This document shows positions 40,618 through 52,686 of a stretch of 64,000 nucleotides of DNA, piece after piece (position 1 is the first letter of the stretch; every line of letters starts with the position of its first letter). The translations under genes were made by a program, and so were the position numbers. The notes under the pieces were generated by a model that was not told where the DNA came from, made no database searches, and was given only the letters and a program-made list of their open reading frames with translations. The DNA comes from Scheffersomyces stipitis CBS 6054 (taxonomy: Eukaryota; Ascomycota; Pichiomycetes; Serinales; Debaryomycetaceae): positions 868,001 to 932,000 of the forward strand of contig NC_009047.1 in assembly GCF_000209165.1 (NCBI RefSeq), written 5' to 3'.

Positions 40618-43600
40618 ATGTCACAGAACACAGTCCCCGTGGCTGGTAGTGTGGATAACGAAGCCAATATCGTCCACACGGTCGACAGCAAACTCCGCCA
40701 GGTCTCCTTGGAAGATGGCGATGCTTCTTTAGACCCTGAAAAATTCGATCCCGTTTCTAGTACCACTGATTCTGATAGCAGTGTCACTGGCAGCAGCAAC
40801 AACTTAATACACGACACAGTCCCAACTATCGCCTCCAATAATAGCGTTGTCAATACTAGTAACAATAACAGCAACAGTGTCAACAGCAGTAACATCAACA
40901 GCTTTCTAGCCCATATCCACCAGAAAGTCAATCAGCCAATGTCACCTCTTCTGCTCAACAATCTGGGCCAGTACCACGACACCACCGAGGGCTCTTCCGC
41001 TGGCACTGATACGAGTATTAGCGAGAAACTCACCGCCGCATCGCCCTACGTCGCGGCAGAAGCCCCAGCCGCACTGCCAGCAACCTCCCAACCCGCCGCT
41101 ACAGATAGCACAAATACTATCTCTCCCACGAGAATCTCACTTCCGCCTCCTGCAGTACCGGCATCTCTCCCATTACCAGGCTCTTCTTCGTCCTCGTCGA
41201 CCACGACTGGAGTTTATGGCGTATCCAATTTACCGCTCAACCCCTATCCCTTACCTCTGCCTGCCACAGAGAAGGCCATAGCATCCATTGCACCCATGCT
41301 CGAGAGCTTTGCACCCAAAACCTCAGCAGAAGAATCTGGTGTTCCAACGTCTACCATCAATTCTTCTTCTTCTTCACCTCAGTACTCTCGCGTTGGCTCG
41401 TACTCCAACGAGTTCATCATGGACCACCAGCCCAAACTCACGTCCGACAATTTGAATGCTGCTTTCCGCTCAAGAAACAATTCTACCAATGCTGGCACTG
41501 TAGCTTCTGATACTGTGAAGTTGGATAAAACGATGTCGAACTCTTCATCTACTCTGCGAAAATCTGTATCTGTTCATAAGGAATTTGAGGGCCCTAAGTT
41601 GCCCAAGATCGGCAAAATTGGTGTCTGTGCTATGGACGCCAAAGTCTTGCTGAAGCCCTGTAGACGAATCCTCAACAAGTTGATTGAGAACGGAGAGTTT
41701 GAAACCATCATCTTTGGTGACAAGGTCATCTTGGATGAAGCCATTGAGAACTGGCCCACCTGCGACTTCTTGATCTCGTTTTTTTCTGGTGGTTTTCCCT
41801 TGGATAAAGCCATTGCTTATGTCAACTACAGAAAGCCTTACATCATCAACGACTTGGTGATGCAGAAGGCGTTGTGGGATAGAAGACTAGTGTTGACTCT
41901 CTTGAATTATGCCAATGTTCCTACACCAGAAAGATTAGAAATCAGCAGAGATGGAGGTCCTCAATTAGAGGCTCAGTTGAGAGAAAAGTTGACCGAAGTA
42001 GGTATGTCTGAGTCACAATTGGAGGAATTGACCAATCAGTCTGAACCAGAGTGGGAGATGGTTGACGACGATACCCTTAAGGTAGGCGATAAGATCTTGA
42101 AGAAGCCATTCGTGGAAAAACCTGTAGATGGCGAAGACCATAACGTCTATATATACTATCCAAAATCGACCGGTGGAGGTGGCAGAAGACTTTTCCGTAA
42201 AATTGGAAACAAGTCTTCCGAATTCGATCCAGAGTTAACTTCGCCCAGAACTGACGGATCTTTCATCTATGAAAAATTTATGGACACGGACAACTTTGAA
42301 GACGTTAAGGCCTACACTGTTGGGCCCGAATTCTGTCATGCAGAGACGAGAAAATCTCCAGTTGTCGATGGAATTGTCAGAAGAAATACTCATGGTAAAG
42401 AAATTAGATACGTAACTGATCTCAGCGACGAAGAGAAGGCCATGGCCAGAAATGTCAGTACAACCTTCAAGCAATCCATTTGTGGTTTTGACTTGTTAAG
42501 AGTCAATGGACAGTCATACGTTATTGACGTCAATGGATTTTCGTTTGTCAAAGATAGCACAGAGTACTACAACTCATGTTCGTCAATTTTGAGGAACTTG
42601 TTCATTGAAGCCAAGAAGTCTCGTGATCTATTGAAGACTCAAACACCCACCCTGTCGAAGCTCCTCAACAAGAGTCAGTTTGAAGAAAAGCAGCAAAAGT
42701 GGGTCCTCAAGGGAATGGTTTCTGTTATCAGACATGCTGACAGAACACCCAAGCAGAAGTTTAAGTACTCATTCAAGTCTCCGTTGTTCATTTCGTTGCT
42801 CAAGGGCCACAAGGAAGAAGTTATAATTCGGGCCGTTCCAGATTTGCAAGTAGTCTTGGAAACAGTCAAAATTGCGGAAGAAAAGCAGTTGGAAGACTTG
42901 AAGAAGTTGCAACAATTACGTGGTGCCTTAGAGAAGAAACTCCATTTTCCAGGAACCAAGATCCAATTAAAGCCAGCTCTCAATAGCGAGAATCCGGAAA
43001 TTGTCGACAAAGTTCAGTTCATCTTGAAGTGGGGAGGTGAACCAACTCATTCTGCCAAACACCAAGCCAGTGACATGGGTGAACAATTGAGACAGAATAT
43101 TAAGTTGTTGAACAGAGATGCACTTAAGGATGTCAAAGTTTTCACATCTTCAGAAAGAAGAGTCATTGCCTCTGCACATTTATCGACAATGGCTCTTCTT
43201 GGCTTGGACAAGGAACATGAAACATTACCTGAAGACTTTTTGATTATCAGAAAGGATCTCTTGGATGATTCGAACGCAGCCAAAGATCTCATGGATAAAG
43301 TGAAAAAGAAGTTAAAGCCATTGCTCAGAAAGGGAGCGGAAGCTCCGCCACAATTTACTTGGCCTCCCAAGATGCCTCAGCCATTTGTAGTCATCAAGAG
43401 AGTATGTGAATTGATGAATTTTCATCTGCAAATCATGAAGTACAACTTTGAAACGAAGAACGTTGATGAATTCCAAACCAACTGGTGTTGTGGGGAAGAC
43501 CCTAACCTCTTTAAGGAAAGATGGGACAAATTGTTTGTAGAGTTTGTCAGTGTAGAAAAGACCCATCCTTCCAAGATTTCCGAATTGTACGACACTATGA

Positions 43601-44574
43601 AGTATGATGCCTTACATAATAGACACTTCTTGGAAAAGGTATTCTCGTTTGATCCTAACGATGGAGCTCTCATGGAAAGATTGAGTAAGACATGTGGTGA
43701 GACAGTCAACTCTTCTGGTTTGGTTAGTGAATATCCAATCAACATTTTGGCTATGAACAACTTCAAGATCCCAGAAAACACCAGCAGCAACACCAATAAC
43801 TCTAACCCCAACTCAGGATCAAGCTCGGCTACAAACCTCATCAATGCCACTTCTTCCACTACCCCTGCATCTGCCGGTTCTTTGGGCTGGGTATTGAAGG
43901 GTGCCACTACTTCGATGAGTGATTCTTCCAGTGGGGATTCTCCAACAAAGAAGTCCTCTTCTTCAAAGAGCAGTGAGAACCCATTTGACCATCCTACTTT
44001 TGCTAGATTGAGAGAGTTATATAGATTGTCAAAGGTGTTGTTTGACTTTATCTGTCCTCAAGAATATGGTATCAAGGATGAAGAGAAGTTGGATATCGGC
44101 TTGTTGACCTCTTTGCCTTTGGCTAAGCAGATTCTTTCTGACATCCAGGACATGAAGAAACACGATACTGCTGCTGTTGTAAACTATTTCACCAAAGAGT
44201 CACACATCTACACGTTGTTGAATGTTATCTATGGATCTCAAATTCCAATGAAAATTGCAAGAAATTCGTTACCAGAACTAGACTATTTGTCCCAGATTGT
44301 TTTTGAGTTGTACGAAGCTGAGGATCCAAACACTCCAACGGGAAAGAAACATTCTATCAGATTGTCCTTGTCTCCTGGTTGTCATACTCAGGATCCATTG
44401 GATGTTCAATTGGACGATGACCACTACATTGGATGTATACCTCGTCTCAGTTTGACTAGACATTTGGATATGGATTTGGTTACTCAAAGATTGAAATCCA
44501 GATTTTCAAGAGTCTCTTTACCAAAGAAGTTCACTCCTGTCAATATTTCGAGCCCATTGGCTTCAGGAATATGA
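40618..44574 (+). CDS. VIP1: Inositol hexakis/heptakisphosphate kinase Vip1 (PPIP5K)
   Basis: 1318 codons from the ATG at 40618 (MSQNTVPVAG). The first ~320 residues are low-complexity Ser/Asn/Pro, poorly conserved. The ATP-grasp kinase follows from KIGKIGVCAMDAKVLLKPCR through FSGGFPLDKAIAY, YEKFMDTD and VIDVNGFSFVKDS. A histidine acid phosphatase-like domain begins at Arg705-His706 (VSVIRHADRTPKQKF) and is split by a Ser/Thr/Asn insert near 1045-1120. Vip1 makes 1-PP-InsP species that tune phosphate signalling and, in yeast, cell morphology; the phosphatase half reverses it. Two microsatellite-like Ser/Asn runs may vary between strains. Confidence 0.95.
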   Translation: MSQNTVPVAGSVDNEANIVHTVDSKLRQVSLEDGDASLDPEKFDPVSSTTDSDSSVTGSSNNLIHDTVPTIASNNSVVNTSNNNSNSVNSSNINSFLAHIHQKVNQPMSPLLLNNLGQYHDTTEGSSAGTDTSISEKLTAASPYVAAEAPAALPATSQPAATDSTNTISPTRISLPPPAVPASLPLPGSSSSSSTTTGVYGVSNLPLNPYPLPLPATEKAIASIAPMLESFAPKTSAEESGVPTSTINSSSSSPQYSRVGSYSNEFIMDHQPKLTSDNLNAAFRSRNNSTNAGTVASDTVKLDKTMSNSSSTLRKSVSVHKEFEGPKLPKIGKIGVCAMDAKVLLKPCRRILNKLIENGEFETIIFGDKVILDEAIENWPTCDFLISFFSGGFPLDKAIAYVNYRKPYIINDLVMQKALWDRRLVLTLLNYANVPTPERLEISRDGGPQLEAQLREKLTEVGMSESQLEELTNQSEPEWEMVDDDTLKVGDKILKKPFVEKPVDGEDHNVYIYYPKSTGGGGRRLFRKIGNKSSEFDPELTSPRTDGSFIYEKFMDTDNFEDVKAYTVGPEFCHAETRKSPVVDGIVRRNTHGKEIRYVTDLSDEEKAMARNVSTTFKQSICGFDLLRVNGQSYVIDVNGFSFVKDSTEYYNSCSSILRNLFIEAKKSRDLLKTQTPTLSKLLNKSQFEEKQQKWVLKGMVSVIRHADRTPKQKFKYSFKSPLFISLLKGHKEEVIIRAVPDLQVVLETVKIAEEKQLEDLKKLQQLRGALEKKLHFPGTKIQLKPALNSENPEIVDKVQFILKWGGEPTHSAKHQASDMGEQLRQNIKLLNRDALKDVKVFTSSERRVIASAHLSTMALLGLDKEHETLPEDFLIIRKDLLDDSNAAKDLMDKVKKKLKPLLRKGAEAPPQFTWPPKMPQPFVVIKRVCELMNFHLQIMKYNFETKNVDEFQTNWCCGEDPNLFKERWDKLFVEFVSVEKTHPSKISELYDTMKYDALHNRHFLEKVFSFDPNDGALMERLSKTCGETVNSSGLVSEYPINILAMNNFKIPENTSSNTNNSNPNSGSSSATNLINATSSTTPASAGSLGWVLKGATTSMSDSSSGDSPTKKSSSSKSSENPFDHPTFARLRELYRLSKVLFDFICPQEYGIKDEEKLDIGLLTSLPLAKQILSDIQDMKKHDTAAVVNYFTKESHIYTLLNVIYGSQIPMKIARNSLPELDYLSQIVFELYEAEDPNTPTGKKHSIRLSLSPGCHTQDPLDVQLDDDHYIGCIPRLSLTRHLDMDLVTQRLKSRFSRVSLPKKFTPVNISSPLASGI

Positions 44575-44977
44575 TCGCTTTACATTGTTTTTGCACTAGA
44601 TAGACAGAGTATAGTTAATGACATATTTTTAAAAGTACTTTACAAATGGTGGTAGTTACTTCAATTAGATGTATTACGTCCTTGTATATATATAAACACT
44701 GGATATTTCAATAAATAAATCTCACTCTATTCTAAATTTTATATAACTGGTAGTACCACGTACCAATCTATAAGGAGAAATATCATAAGATCTATGTCAA
44801 GATGATAAAAGTGAAATTAAACAGATAAACGATCCCAGAAGATGACAGGATGAATAGTTATTATGATTATGATTATGATTATGATTATTTTGGACATCTT
44901 TTTTAGCCCATGTCTAAAACCGATTCACGATATGTACAAGACTTTTAGCTCATTTATTTCGTACCACGGAAACAAAT
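44575..44977. other. Convergent VIP1 / FAS1 tail region with TTATGA repeat
   Basis: 403 A/T-rich bases between two stops. A hexanucleotide (TTATGA) run of about 4.5 copies lies at 44861-44888. No gene is seen. Confidence 0.6.
44861..44888. repeat. TTATGA hexanucleotide microsatellite
   Basis: Four perfect copies and a partial one, in the 3' region shared by VIP1 and FAS1. Confidence 0.9.
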
Positions 44978-47900
44978 TTAAGCCTTTTCGTAAGAATCCC
45001 AGTTTTCAAGAATAGACTTAATCTTGTCAGATTTGGTCAATTCGTAAACTTCTTGGAAGTATTCCTTAGTGATTTCAAATGGCTTAGCTGTCAAGTTAGG
45101 AATATACTTACCAATCAAGTCATTTGGCTTGACAGAAGATTTAGGAATCTTCTTGCACAAGAATCTTTGGAATGGCTTAACACCAGACATCAAGTAAGAA
45201 GAGTGGAAAGGAACAGAGATACCCTTCAATGGAATGACAGCGAAACCTCTTTGTAAGTCAATTGGTTGTGGTTTGGCAATGGATTGGGCGGAAACTTCAG
45301 TGATAATTTCACTCAAATGTTCCTTGACTTGGTCCAAAGTCAAAGTTTGTTGCAATTTGACAATGTCGATCTTGTTCAACTTGATTACGTTCAAGACGTT
45401 GGTCAAAGTATCCAAGGCTCTTAAGTCACCGGCAGTAACGTACTGTTGGTTTTCGACGTTGTAATTGACAATTTCCAACAACCACTTGGTCTTGTCGCTA
45501 ACTTCGTCAACAACAAATCTCAAGGCAGCGTCGTCGAAAGTTGGGCTGACTCTGCTTGGGTTTACAGCACACATACCGTAGTTGGATCTACCCAACTCGT
45601 CTCTTGGTACAGCAACTTGCATAGTCATACCTCTGTAGAAGACAACATCAACCAAGGATTCAATTGGCATGACGTTAGCTAAGGATGACAAAGCAGAGTA
45701 TTCACCCAATGAATGACCAGCAAACATAATGTCAGAAGGAATCAAACCCTTGGACTTGATATCTTCGTAAGCAGCCTTTTCCATCAAAGTCAAGGCGGGT
45801 TGAGTAAACTGAGTAGCAGATAACAAACCAGTTGGAGAAACAAAGGTGAAAGAAGTCGTGGTGTGGTCAATGTCCTTGAAGATCTTCTCGGACTTGATAG
45901 CACCATCTTCACCAATGGTCTCAAACATCATACCAATATAGTTGTCTCTGATCTTTCTACCCTTAGCACCACCGAAGTGGATGGTCAATTCATTAGGATT
46001 GTTTTGAACGATATCAAGAATAGAGAAACCATAGTTGTTGACAAAGTGACGGTCGGCCTTGTCCCAGACTTCACGAGCAACCTCTGAAGACTTGTACAAG
46101 TCCATACCCATTCCTTGTTCTTGAGAACCTTGACCAGTGAAAACGTAGGTAGTGATTGGTTGATCGATTTCAGCTTCACCAACAAGAACTGGAATGTCAG
46201 TCTCAACATTCTTGGTTTCAACCTTGATAATCTTTCTACCGTTGATCATACCAACATGTTCCAAGGTGGTTTGCAAGGTATCGTTTGGCAATACCATACC
46301 AACAAAAGAACAGCTGAAAGCTCTAACTCTAGATGCAACATTATTGGCAGCCCATTCTTCAACCAAACCTCTGATAGAAGCAGAAGAGTACATACCATGA
46401 GTGATAGTACCTGGCAACTTGGCGTAAGCAGCGAAAACTCTGGAAACGTGAATTGGGTTGTAGTCTCCAGACACGATTGCATATGGTTCGTTGGTACCTG
46501 GAGCCTTAGAGGTCAATTCTTCACCAGAAGAAAGTGGAATGACATTCTCAAACTTGACAGCTTCCTCAATGGTCTTACCGTTTCTGGCAAAGTAGTCGGT
46601 AACTGGATTACCATATGACTTGGCAGCTTCGTATTCAATGGTACCTACTTGGATGACTTCCTTTGTTGGCAACTCCAAGTAGACTTGACCGGTGGTGATA
46701 ATAGAAGAGTAAACTTGAGCCGACTTGAACTTGTAGGTAGACTTACATCTGAATGTCAATGTTTGGTCCAAGAGTTCGACATCCTTTTCCAAATGGAACC
46801 ATTCCTTGGACTTTAAGATAGCAAGGTCCTTTGGAGACTTGAAAGCGATTTGAACAGGAGTTTCGGTAACCTTTTGGAAAGTGTTTTCGTAGTCGGAATA
46901 GTCACCTCTGTACAAGAACTGAGAAGTAACTTCTAATACTGGCTTACCTTCTCTGTAGATAGTACCAACAACTTCAACCATCTTACCGGATGGCTGGTTC
47001 AAAACAGCTCTGATTTCAGCCTTAGAGCTGACAACATCGTCCTTCTTCAAAGGAGCAGCACCTGGAATCATCTTGTAGCCGTTAGACAAGTGTACCAACT
47101 TCAACAAGTCACCATCAACAGATTCTGGGAAAATGGCCTTAATGATAGCTCTCCAACCGATTACAATGGCAAAATCCATAGGAGCAAGAGTAACCTTACC
47201 TGGTCTAGTAACAAATGCATCACATTTGTTACCAATAGCATGTGTGAATTCAGAAATATCCTGACCAGTAATGGTGATTTCTTCTCCAATAATTTCTTCC
47301 TGGACGTTGATGTTCAAGTCGTAAGGAACATCGGCACCGAACCACAACTTCCAGTAGAAGTTCTTGATTCTGTCGTTTCTGTTCTCCATCACTTCTAAGA
47401 TTGGAGCAAAACCATCGTTGGGGTTGTATGTGTACAAGAATGGCAAAGCCACTGGCTTGGAGTCAGCAGTTCTGTGCTCAATCAACGACAACTGGATGGT
47501 GTTAGCCTTAGCTAACTTGATTTCCACTACTGGCTTCAAGTCTCCCTTGACTGGCTCAGAGACAGTCAAAGTCGTCTTGGTAGCATCCAATGGATGACTG
47601 ATTTCGACAACGCTGTTGGCAGCAGGAGTCAAGATGTCATGGACAGAGTTAGAGATGTGCTTGCTTCCCTGGACAATTCTATCAGTAGAGATAAAAGCTT
47701 GCAACCAGTTGATTTGTTCTCCAGCTAACAACTTCAACCAGCACTTCTTAGCAGGAAGAGTAGCACCGATCTTGTAGACAATCTTGTCAGAAGATCTGTT
47801 GATGTCTACGTTAGCCAAGCTTTCAAACTTGACAGGAGCAGTGTTACCAAAGTACTCAACAACGGGAATCTTGGTGGCATCACCGTTGTAGTAGTCCTTG

Positions 47901-50900
47901 ACTAACTTGGAAATGTGACCTTCGTGGATGGAGTCCAAGATTTCACCAATAGGTTCGTTGACTTTGTTGGTGAACTGGGCTGCAACAGGACCGTGCAAGA
48001 TACAAGTTCTCTGAACATCTTCATCGACAACAGTTTCCAAGTCTTCGGATTGCCACAATGAATCCTTCTTGAAGAACAACTCGAATCTTTCATCCAAGAC
48101 TGGAACGAATGGAGAAGGCTTTTGTGTTGGTCTAAGAGCACACATCAAGAAGAAGTCACAGTCTTCTTCAGAGATCAACTGGTCCTTGGCAACAGGGAAG
48201 TGGTTGAAGAAGTCATCGGAAAACTGTTGTGGCTTAGTGGCCAATTGGTTGTAGTTCTGGATCAACGAGATGGAGCCAGAAGAAGAGGTAAATCTTTCTT
48301 CAGTTCTTCTCAAGAAATCACCAAAGAAGTTTCTCAAAGAGATATCCACCCATCTGTCAGACTTCTTAACATACAACAACTCAATCATTCTGTTGGCCAC
48401 CTCTTGGTAGGTCATGTCTTGTAAGTCACAAACTCCCTGGGAGTTCTTACCAAACCATGGTTTCTGGAAGTCCTTGTTCAATTTGTCAATGATGTAATCC
48501 TTCTTCTTGTTCAAGGCTTCTAAGAGCTTGTTTTTAGGCAAGTTGAAGATTGTGTCGTCCAATTCCTTCCAGAACATAACACCTCTGGTAGCGATCTTGT
48601 GGATAGGTTCACCCATCTCAGATCTAACAGTGATGATACCTCCAGAAGGCTTCTTGTAAGTGTTTTCCCAGTGAGAATCGGCTACACCGTCACATTGAGC
48701 AATCAACTTCTTGGCTTCCAAAGAAGTGTGGGCTTCCTTAGAAGTCATGACTCTGGAACCAAACAAGACACCATCGAATGGCATGGCAGGGTAGTTGAAC
48801 TCAGCAGCCCACGAACCAGTCAAGTATGGGTATGTGTCTTCATCAGAACCGAAACCAGAACCAGCGACAAGAACAATGTTGGAGCATCTTCTAATCTTGG
48901 AGTACATCTGCAAGATAGGCTGGTGGAAGTCTTCAAACGAATGGTGTCCACCACCTCTACCACCGGTCCATTGCAAAACAATTGGGAAGTTAGGGTGAGC
49001 CTTAGCGATGCTGATTACCTGACTGATGGCATCAATAGAACCAGGCTTCAAGCCCAAGTGGGTCAAGCCGAGTTCTTCGATGTACTCAGTACAGACTTCC
49101 AAGGATGGAACACCAGCACCAATAGTCAAAGACTGGATAGGATAGCCTCTTTCTCTCAATTCCTTAATCAAAGGAATACCCCATTGCAACATTCTAGGGT
49201 TGACGTAGATCAAGTTGATACCAAAAGAGAAGCCTGGCTTGATGTTGGAAACAACTTCATCGATAGCAGCTTCCATACCTGGACCGTGGAAGTAACCACC
49301 ACCAGCTAATTCAATATGGTAGCCAGCGTTGATGGAGGCAGCGATGATCTCAGGATTAACTGTGGTAGGAGTCATACCTGGAACCATAAGTGGTGCTCTA
49401 CCCAATAACTGGGAGAACTTGGTGTTAACAAAGATCTTGCCACTGTTGTTCTTGATCAAAGTGGGCTTGAACTCGGTCAACCAATTTTGAGCACGCTTAA
49501 CGTTCTTAGAAGGAGAAGTGTGGAAGATCTCGTGCTTGAAACCGTATTCATCGTCAAAAGCACTGGCTTCTAAAGAGCCGGCAATGATGAATCTGGAACC
49601 AGTACCTTCCTTGTTTCTGTGGGTCAAGATACCAACACCAGAAACACCACCTGGACCAAAATCAAGCATGTGGGTAGCTTGAACAGCTGTAGCCAATTCC
49701 CAGTTCACTCTCAATTGGGTGATACATCTCACAACTCTTTCGATAATAGATGTAGACGACTCGTCGTAGTCCTGGAAGTTTTCACCGTTGAAAGTGTCGT
49801 AGACGGGGATCTTGATGTCCTTCTTAGGGAAATTCAAATTTTCAGCTTCTACGTCTTCCAAGATTGCTATAGTAGCGTTGTCCAAAAGAGGCGAGTGGAA
49901 AGGCGAGAAAATAGGTAAGAAACGGTTGGAGAACTTCAACTTTCTCTGGGAGTGAGGAATTCTCAGTTGGTCCAAACCGTTAGGAGCCTTTTTGTTTCTC
50001 AAGGTCAAGTTCAAACCGTAGAGCGATTCTGGAGGTCCGGACACAACCAAGTTTCTGGCACCGTTAATTAAGGAAAGAGTGATGTGCTTTTCTTGAGGCA
50101 AGTGCTTGTTGGTTTCGTCAATGAACTTCTCAACTTGAGAAGCTGACAAGTCTCTGATTGACAACATTGGAGAAGGTCTACCTTCACCGTTTTCAAGAGA
50201 GTCCTGCAACATGGTAGGTGGCAAGGTAGTTCTTGGGTATGACATCAAACATCTGGAACCGATGAAGAACAAGAGGGAAATGGCCTTCAACGAGTTTTCA
50301 AAGTACGAATCCCAGGAGTCAGAAGAGGCAATGGCTACGGCTGTGACCAAACCTTGCGAGTGACCAGTGGTACCAGCATTCAAGTACGATCTCAATTCGC
50401 CAGGAGTTAAGCCCAAAACCTTACAGGTGATAGCATAGTGGCACAATTGGATGATACAGATCACAGGACACGATACTGGCACAGACAACAAATAGTCTTG
50501 GTCTGGAGTCTGTTCTGGGTTTGACAACCACGACAAGATGTTCAATCCTTGGGTGTAAATCTTGTCGAAGGCGGAGTCCTGTTTGACCAACTTGGCCAAC
50601 TTGGCAGCAAAGGGCTCGATCAAGTCATCGTGGATTAATCCCTTGTATAATTTGTATAAGTCTCTCAATTCTTCAAAGTAATCGTCAGTGTTACCTTGAC
50701 CACCAAAGATAGCCACCAACTTGGCATCACCAGCTTCAGCTTGGTACAACAAGTTCGAAACGACTTTGTCGATCTTGGTGTTGGAGTTGATGACGGCATT
50801 GTAGTAGTTTTTGATGATGTTGTCCTTGATCTTGGCTGGGGTTGTTGGGTAGTTGACGTCGTCAGCCAACAATGTCACGGCAAAAGCATGGATGTTGTCG

Positions 50901-51205
50901 TTGTGCGACTTCAAGAAACGAGAGGTGAAGTCCTGGAGCGACAACTTCAAGACCTGGTCGAACTGGCCGGGCTGGTTTGGTGTGACGAGCGAGGCGATGA
51001 AGCCGAGGAACTTACCGTACAACTCGGCAGGCGAGGAAGGTTCATTGTCGTCAGCAAAGCCTTCGGTGACTTCGGGCAAGGTCTTGATGAACAGGTCCTT
51101 CAATTGCGAGTAGTTGAAGAACAAGTCGTTGGGAACCAACAAGGTGTGTTCGATGGAGCCGTGGTTCAATGAGAACGGACGGTGGAAAGAGGTTGTGGAG
51201 GGCAT
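44978..51205 (-). CDS. FAS1: Fatty acid synthase beta subunit Fas1
   Basis: 2075 codons from the ATG at 51205 ([20 protein letters not shown]); seven further upstream codons are open but have no ATG. The domain order is that of fungal FAS beta: acetyltransferase with GHSQG (Ser about 283), enoyl reductase ([22 protein letters not shown]), dehydratase (double hotdog; [19 protein letters not shown]) and malonyl/palmitoyl transferase with GHSLGEYSA (Ser1832). Together with the alpha subunit it forms the hexameric cytosolic FAS barrel. S. cerevisiae Fas1 has 2051 residues, so it is full length. Codon use looks strongly biased, as expected for an abundant protein. Three TGGTACGGG copies upstream may be promoter elements. 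Confidence 0.97.
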   Translation of the reverse strand: MPSTTSFHRPFSLNHGSIEHTLLVPNDLFFNYSQLKDLFIKTLPEVTEGFADDNEPSSPAELYGKFLGFIASLVTPNQPGQFDQVLKLSLQDFTSRFLKSHNDNIHAFAVTLLADDVNYPTTPAKIKDNIIKNYYNAVINSNTKIDKVVSNLLYQAEAGDAKLVAIFGGQGNTDDYFEELRDLYKLYKGLIHDDLIEPFAAKLAKLVKQDSAFDKIYTQGLNILSWLSNPEQTPDQDYLLSVPVSCPVICIIQLCHYAITCKVLGLTPGELRSYLNAGTTGHSQGLVTAVAIASSDSWDSYFENSLKAISLLFFIGSRCLMSYPRTTLPPTMLQDSLENGEGRPSPMLSIRDLSASQVEKFIDETNKHLPQEKHITLSLINGARNLVVSGPPESLYGLNLTLRNKKAPNGLDQLRIPHSQRKLKFSNRFLPIFSPFHSPLLDNATIAILEDVEAENLNFPKKDIKIPVYDTFNGENFQDYDESSTSIIERVVRCITQLRVNWELATAVQATHMLDFGPGGVSGVGILTHRNKEGTGSRFIIAGSLEASAFDDEYGFKHEIFHTSPSKNVKRAQNWLTEFKPTLIKNNSGKIFVNTKFSQLLGRAPLMVPGMTPTTVNPEIIAASINAGYHIELAGGGYFHGPGMEAAIDEVVSNIKPGFSFGINLIYVNPRMLQWGIPLIKELRERGYPIQSLTIGAGVPSLEVCTEYIEELGLTHLGLKPGSIDAISQVISIAKAHPNFPIVLQWTGGRGGGHHSFEDFHQPILQMYSKIRRCSNIVLVAGSGFGSDEDTYPYLTGSWAAEFNYPAMPFDGVLFGSRVMTSKEAHTSLEAKKLIAQCDGVADSHWENTYKKPSGGIITVRSEMGEPIHKIATRGVMFWKELDDTIFNLPKNKLLEALNKKKDYIIDKLNKDFQKPWFGKNSQGVCDLQDMTYQEVANRMIELLYVKKSDRWVDISLRNFFGDFLRRTEERFTSSSGSISLIQNYNQLATKPQQFSDDFFNHFPVAKDQLISEEDCDFFLMCALRPTQKPSPFVPVLDERFELFFKKDSLWQSEDLETVVDEDVQRTCILHGPVAAQFTNKVNEPIGEILDSIHEGHISKLVKDYYNGDATKIPVVEYFGNTAPVKFESLANVDINRSSDKIVYKIGATLPAKKCWLKLLAGEQINWLQAFISTDRIVQGSKHISNSVHDILTPAANSVVEISHPLDATKTTLTVSEPVKGDLKPVVEIKLAKANTIQLSLIEHRTADSKPVALPFLYTYNPNDGFAPILEVMENRNDRIKNFYWKLWFGADVPYDLNINVQEEIIGEEITITGQDISEFTHAIGNKCDAFVTRPGKVTLAPMDFAIVIGWRAIIKAIFPESVDGDLLKLVHLSNGYKMIPGAAPLKKDDVVSSKAEIRAVLNQPSGKMVEVVGTIYREGKPVLEVTSQFLYRGDYSDYENTFQKVTETPVQIAFKSPKDLAILKSKEWFHLEKDVELLDQTLTFRCKSTYKFKSAQVYSSIITTGQVYLELPTKEVIQVGTIEYEAAKSYGNPVTDYFARNGKTIEEAVKFENVIPLSSGEELTSKAPGTNEPYAIVSGDYNPIHVSRVFAAYAKLPGTITHGMYSSASIRGLVEEWAANNVASRVRAFSCSFVGMVLPNDTLQTTLEHVGMINGRKIIKVETKNVETDIPVLVGEAEIDQPITTYVFTGQGSQEQGMGMDLYKSSEVAREVWDKADRHFVNNYGFSILDIVQNNPNELTIHFGGAKGRKIRDNYIGMMFETIGEDGAIKSEKIFKDIDHTTTSFTFVSPTGLLSATQFTQPALTLMEKAAYEDIKSKGLIPSDIMFAGHSLGEYSALSSLANVMPIESLVDVVFYRGMTMQVAVPRDELGRSNYGMCAVNPSRVSPTFDDAALRFVVDEVSDKTKWLLEIVNYNVENQQYVTAGDLRALDTLTNVLNVIKLNKIDIVKLQQTLTLDQVKEHLSEIITEVSAQSIAKPQPIDLQRGFAVIPLKGISVPFHSSYLMSGVKPFQRFLCKKIPKSSVKPNDLIGKYIPNLTAKPFEITKEYFQEVYELTKSDKIKSILENWDSYEKA

Positions 51206-51481
51206 GGCTAGATATGGGGTGTGCAAAGTTCTGGGTAAGTAGTAGTGAGCACTGGGGGTAGATGTGGATAGGGGAGCAGCAGACTTCGGCTATCAGATGA
51301 TAATACTAATAGCGACTCGTGCTGGTAGCTAGTGACGGTGGTACACTAGTAGGACGGGGGATATTAATAGATGTCTAGATCTAATTGACGACTAGTAGAA
51401 TTAGCAGGCTTGTATGTAGTGCTAATCGAAGACGATAATAGTGGTTGGTACTGAACAATGATTCAGACTAGTTAGACACAG

Positions 51482-51525
51482 TGGTACGGGTGTCAATGGT
51501 ACGGGACAACAAGACGTGGTACGGG
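51482..51525. repeat. Triplicated TGGTACGGG element in FAS1 promoter
   Basis: Copies at 51482-51490, 51497-51505 and 51517-51525. Read toward FAS1 they are CCCGTACCA. CGG-containing repeats suit zinc-cluster activators, but I know of no named factor for this exact motif. Confidence 0.7.
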
Positions 51526-52421
51526 TCGAAGCTGTTCGTAGAGAGCAAATGTCAAAAGAAGAAAACGCCTGGATTCCTTTCGCTATATATAATGCAGCGC
51601 TGTGAAAAAAATGTGTTCTTGCAAATGTTGTGAAATTTGATGGGTTGATTTGGCGTACACGCAGGCCACTCCGAGAACACAAAGAAGGTTTGGGACCGGC
51701 TACAAAGTCGTTGGCTCAGAGTTGTGTAGCACAGCAGCAGGATGTGGGTCGGGACGTGCTTGGTTTAGATTTGGCTACGCAGTTTGCGGGTTGCGGGTTT
51801 TACTATACGGAGGGTGTGGTTGGTTGCAGCCATTTCGGAGTTGCTCGGTGTCGATAAGCGACGAGACAGAGAGAGGTTCCAGAACGCGGTCTACAATGCT
51901 GGACTCTACAAGAAGATCCTGGCTTCCTATTGGCTGCTGTTCCTTTTCCCGCAGCCTCTACGGAGCTTTGGCTGGTGGCAGAGGCACTTTTCTCCTTGCC
52001 ATTCTTCAGCCTGGTAATTCCTTCAAACCGTATGGTTGGTTTGCAGCTCGTCTTTTTGTTGGCTTACTATGAGCCGCACACCGCGACCCGTCTGTCTGCA
52101 CTCCTGCCAACGGTTGCACCGCTACAAAATACGGCCTACGCACCTCCTCCCAACAAAAAAAAGCAATGGCGAAATGTTGGCTCTGAGTTTGGTACGGCAC
52201 CTGCAGGACCACGGTTCTGTAGCACTGGTGGAACAATCTTTGGATCGAGCCAGAATCTGGTACAACGCTCCAGTACGGTGCAAACAGCTTATCTGACTGT
52301 ATGGCACAGCTACCAATCCTACATTCCTTGCAGCACACGTGACAGCGCTCAAAATTGTGCTAATATTGTTGAACCCAATCTTGACCTCAACCACTCCGTA
52401 CTTACTTCGCTTCCTGTCTGG

Positions 52422-52429
52422 TCACGTGA
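52422..52429. promoter_or_regulatory. TCACGTGA E-box, FAS1-NUC1 gap
   Basis: A full TCACGTGA, with another CACGTG 87 bases to its left. They are about 1.1-1.2 kb upstream of FAS1, so their target is unclear. Confidence 0.4.
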
Positions 52430-52686
52430 ATATCTTCAATTCTGTCCATCTACCCAACGTCGTTAGAGCCGTCAGCCTCTTGCTCTGTGCTCAGCTTTAT
52501 CGGCCGATAAGGCAATGCTGGCACTGTCCTCGAGCCCCATATTCTTCTGTTGAGTGTCGCAAGCTCGCTTGTTGCTTTCCAACACTTTCTGTGTGTGTCA
52601 ATTTGCTCTTACGAAGTATGTGTATGTGTAGCTATTTAGTATGTATTAGCCATGTCGCATGTGTTTCTAGCATGTGTCGTAGCAAT

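Larger units (their letters stand above)
51206..52686. promoter_or_regulatory. FAS1 promoter / NUC1 downstream region
   Basis: 1481 bases. TGGTACGGG occurs three times (51482, 51497, 51517) about 280-320 bases from the FAS1 ATG. CACGTG occurs at 52336-52341 and 52423-52428. Pyrimidine-rich tracts are common and open frames such as 51930-52466 look like chance. No gene is supported. Confidence 0.55.

Noticed and set aside
48599..49309. 236-codon open frame opposite FAS1
   Set aside because: It lies antisense within the conserved FAS1 enoyl reductase region, a common effect of strong codon bias.
51206..51226. Seven-codon upstream extension of FAS1
   Set aside because: It would need a TTG start; the ATG at 51205 leads directly into the conserved [13 protein letters not shown] segment.
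51930..52466. 178-codon open frame between FAS1 and NUC1
   Set aside because: No recognisable domain, composition unlike neighbours; overlaps several other random frames in all phases.
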